Assembly (NCBI GenBank): GCA_023249375.1
Contig: JAHFCT010000012.1
Coordinates: 17,813-81,812 of the forward strand
Reading direction: 5' to 3'
DNA length: 64,000 nt
Source of the DNA: Gemmatimonadota bacterium
Lineage (GTDB): Bacteria; Gemmatimonadota; Gemmatimonadetes; Gemmatimonadales; Gemmatimonadaceae
The notes below the pieces were generated by a model. That model ran no database searches. It was not told where the DNA came from and saw only the letters and a program-made list of their open reading frames with translations. Both the position numbers and the translations under genes were made by a program. Shown in pieces: positions 63,161 to 64,000 of the stretch. Positions within the stretch are counted from its first letter, which is position 1, and each line of letters starts with the position of its first letter.

Positions 63161-64000
63161 TCAGCGCGATCGCCCATCGGCCGGCGAGCGCGACAGCAGG
63201 GCGGTGATGGCCGCCACATTGAAAATGTCATCGGGACTCGCGCCGCGCGAGAGATCGGAGACCGGAAGTGCGAGCCCTTGCAGGATGGGACCGATGGCCC
63301 GGGCCCCCGCCAGGCGCTCCACCAGCTTGTATGCGATGTTGCCGGCATCGAGGCTGGGGAAGACGAGGACGTTGGCCCGACCCGCGGTTGCGCTCGACGG
63401 CGCTTTGCGCGCGGCGATGATCGGATCGAGCGCCGCATCCCCCTGCAGCTCGCCGTCGATCACCAGTGCTGGCTCGCGCGCACGGACCAACGCCACCGCC
63501 TCACGGACCTTGGCAACCGACGGCGCCTCGGCGCTCCCCTTCGTGCTGAACGACAGCATCGCCACGCGCGGCTCGTCTCCCACGATGCGCCGCCGCGCCG
63601 CCGCGGCAGCGATGGCAATGTCCGCGAGCTGCGACGCCGTGGGCTCGGGAACGACCGCACAGTCGGTAAACGTGATCACGGTTTCGCCGGTCCCGTCTCC
63701 CTGCACCCCACCGTGCCCCTTCCCCTGCACCTCGGCGAGAACCATGTAAAACGAACTCGAAACGGTCTCTGTCCCCTCCGCCGCGCCGATCAGCCAAAGC
63801 GCGTAGCGGAGCACATCAGCGGTCGTTCGCATCGCCCCCGCCACACTCGCGTGCACGGCGCGTTCGTGCAGAAGCCATGTGGCAAAGACCAGCGGATCTT
63901 CGGCCAGCCGCTCGGCCCCCTGTAGCGTGAGTCCTTTGTGCGCTCGCGCGGCGATGAGCGCCTCCACCAGCCGGTCGCTGTGCGGGTCGTGCGACGGGTC
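63161..64000 (-). CDS. pta: Phosphate acetyltransferase, 5' end missing
   Basis: Converts acetyl-CoA and phosphate to acetyl phosphate. The 279 visible residues are the C-terminal PTA_PTB fold: [85 protein letters not shown] and [17 protein letters not shown]. The N-terminus lies beyond the right edge. A Gly-rich insert ([15 protein letters not shown]) stands where related enzymes have a short turn; it is encoded by a repeat that also occurs after zapA. No ackA is seen. Confidence 0.92.
   Translation of the reverse strand, partial: DPSHDPHSDRLVEALIAARAHKGLTLQGAERLAEDPLVFATWLLHERAVHASVAGAMRTTADVLRYALWLIGAAEGTETVSSSFYMVLAEVQGKGHGGVQGDGTGETVITFTDCAVVPEPTASQLADIAIAAAAARRRIVGDEPRVAMLSFSTKGSAEAPSVAKVREAVALVRAREPALVIDGELQGDAALDPIIAARKAPSSATAGRANVLVFPSLDAGNIAYKLVERLAGARAIGPILQGLALPVSDLSRGASPDDIFNVAAITALLSRSPADGRSR
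63706..63731. repeat. 26-base repeat, copy 2 (inside pta)
   Basis: 25 of 26 bases match the intergenic copy at 51451-51476. Read on the minus strand in the pta frame it encodes the Gly-rich insert, so an intergenic-type repeat seems to have landed in a gene without breaking the frame. Confidence 0.85.

Overview
The window is a GC-rich, gene-dense bacterial chromosome segment. Genes are short-spaced and many overlap by the four bases ATGA or GTGA. Lipoprotein signals, a TonB C-terminal domain, an outer-membrane-type secreted protein, the succinylase branch of diaminopimelate synthesis, RNase Y and an RsbU/RsbW/RsbV set point to a Gram-negative (diderm) organism. Gemmatimonadota is my best guess from gene content and style; this is inference, not a database result.

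Layout. 1-6142: carboxyltransferase beta chain (cut by the left edge), a TonB-domain protein, a lipoprotein hydrolase, and rpsA. 6133-13941: one minus-strand operon of M20 deacylase (probable dapE), asd, lysC, dapB, dapA, dapD, aroA and cmk, which leads into rpsA. 14092-16966: a sugar module of ROK kinase, MFS transporter and convergent SIS isomerase. 17220-22308: an uncharacterised protein coupled to a three-domain membrane fusion (methyltransferase-like, PAP2-like, Lgt-like), then an APC permease and an amidohydrolase. 22319-24694: a secreted Big2-domain zinc protease. 24695-24984: a tRNA-Leu 3' remnant and an inverted repeat.

24985-36213: a minus-strand signalling operon. In transcription order it holds a multi-PAS histidine kinase, a CheY-like regulator, a hybrid kinase, a 55-residue receiver remnant, a kinase with a degraded ATPase domain, a REC protein with a dead EAL domain, a REC protein with an intact EAL domain, and a membrane GGDEF-REC protein. 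A phosphorelay therefore appears wired to both synthesis and breakdown of c-di-GMP. 36531-36842: tRNA-Leu(UAA) and tRNA-Gly(GCC). 36965-41620: galK with an alpha/alpha-barrel glycosidase-like protein, and a divergent secreted protein.

41568-56506: housekeeping genes on the minus strand: recN, nadK, dxs, ispA, xseB, xseA, folD, rny, a candidate 6S RNA, zapA, a coiled-coil protein, pheT, pheS, rplT and rpmI. infC follows; it appears to start at ATT behind a structured leader of about 180 bases. 57593-64000: an MBL hydrolase, a DnaQ-like exonuclease, rex with its own operator, rsmA, the RsbU/W/V switch, and pta (cut by the right edge).

Gaps between genes carry many short-period repeats (heptamers and nonamers), fold-back elements and hairpins. 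A few related repeats also lie inside genes (pheT, the protease, pta).
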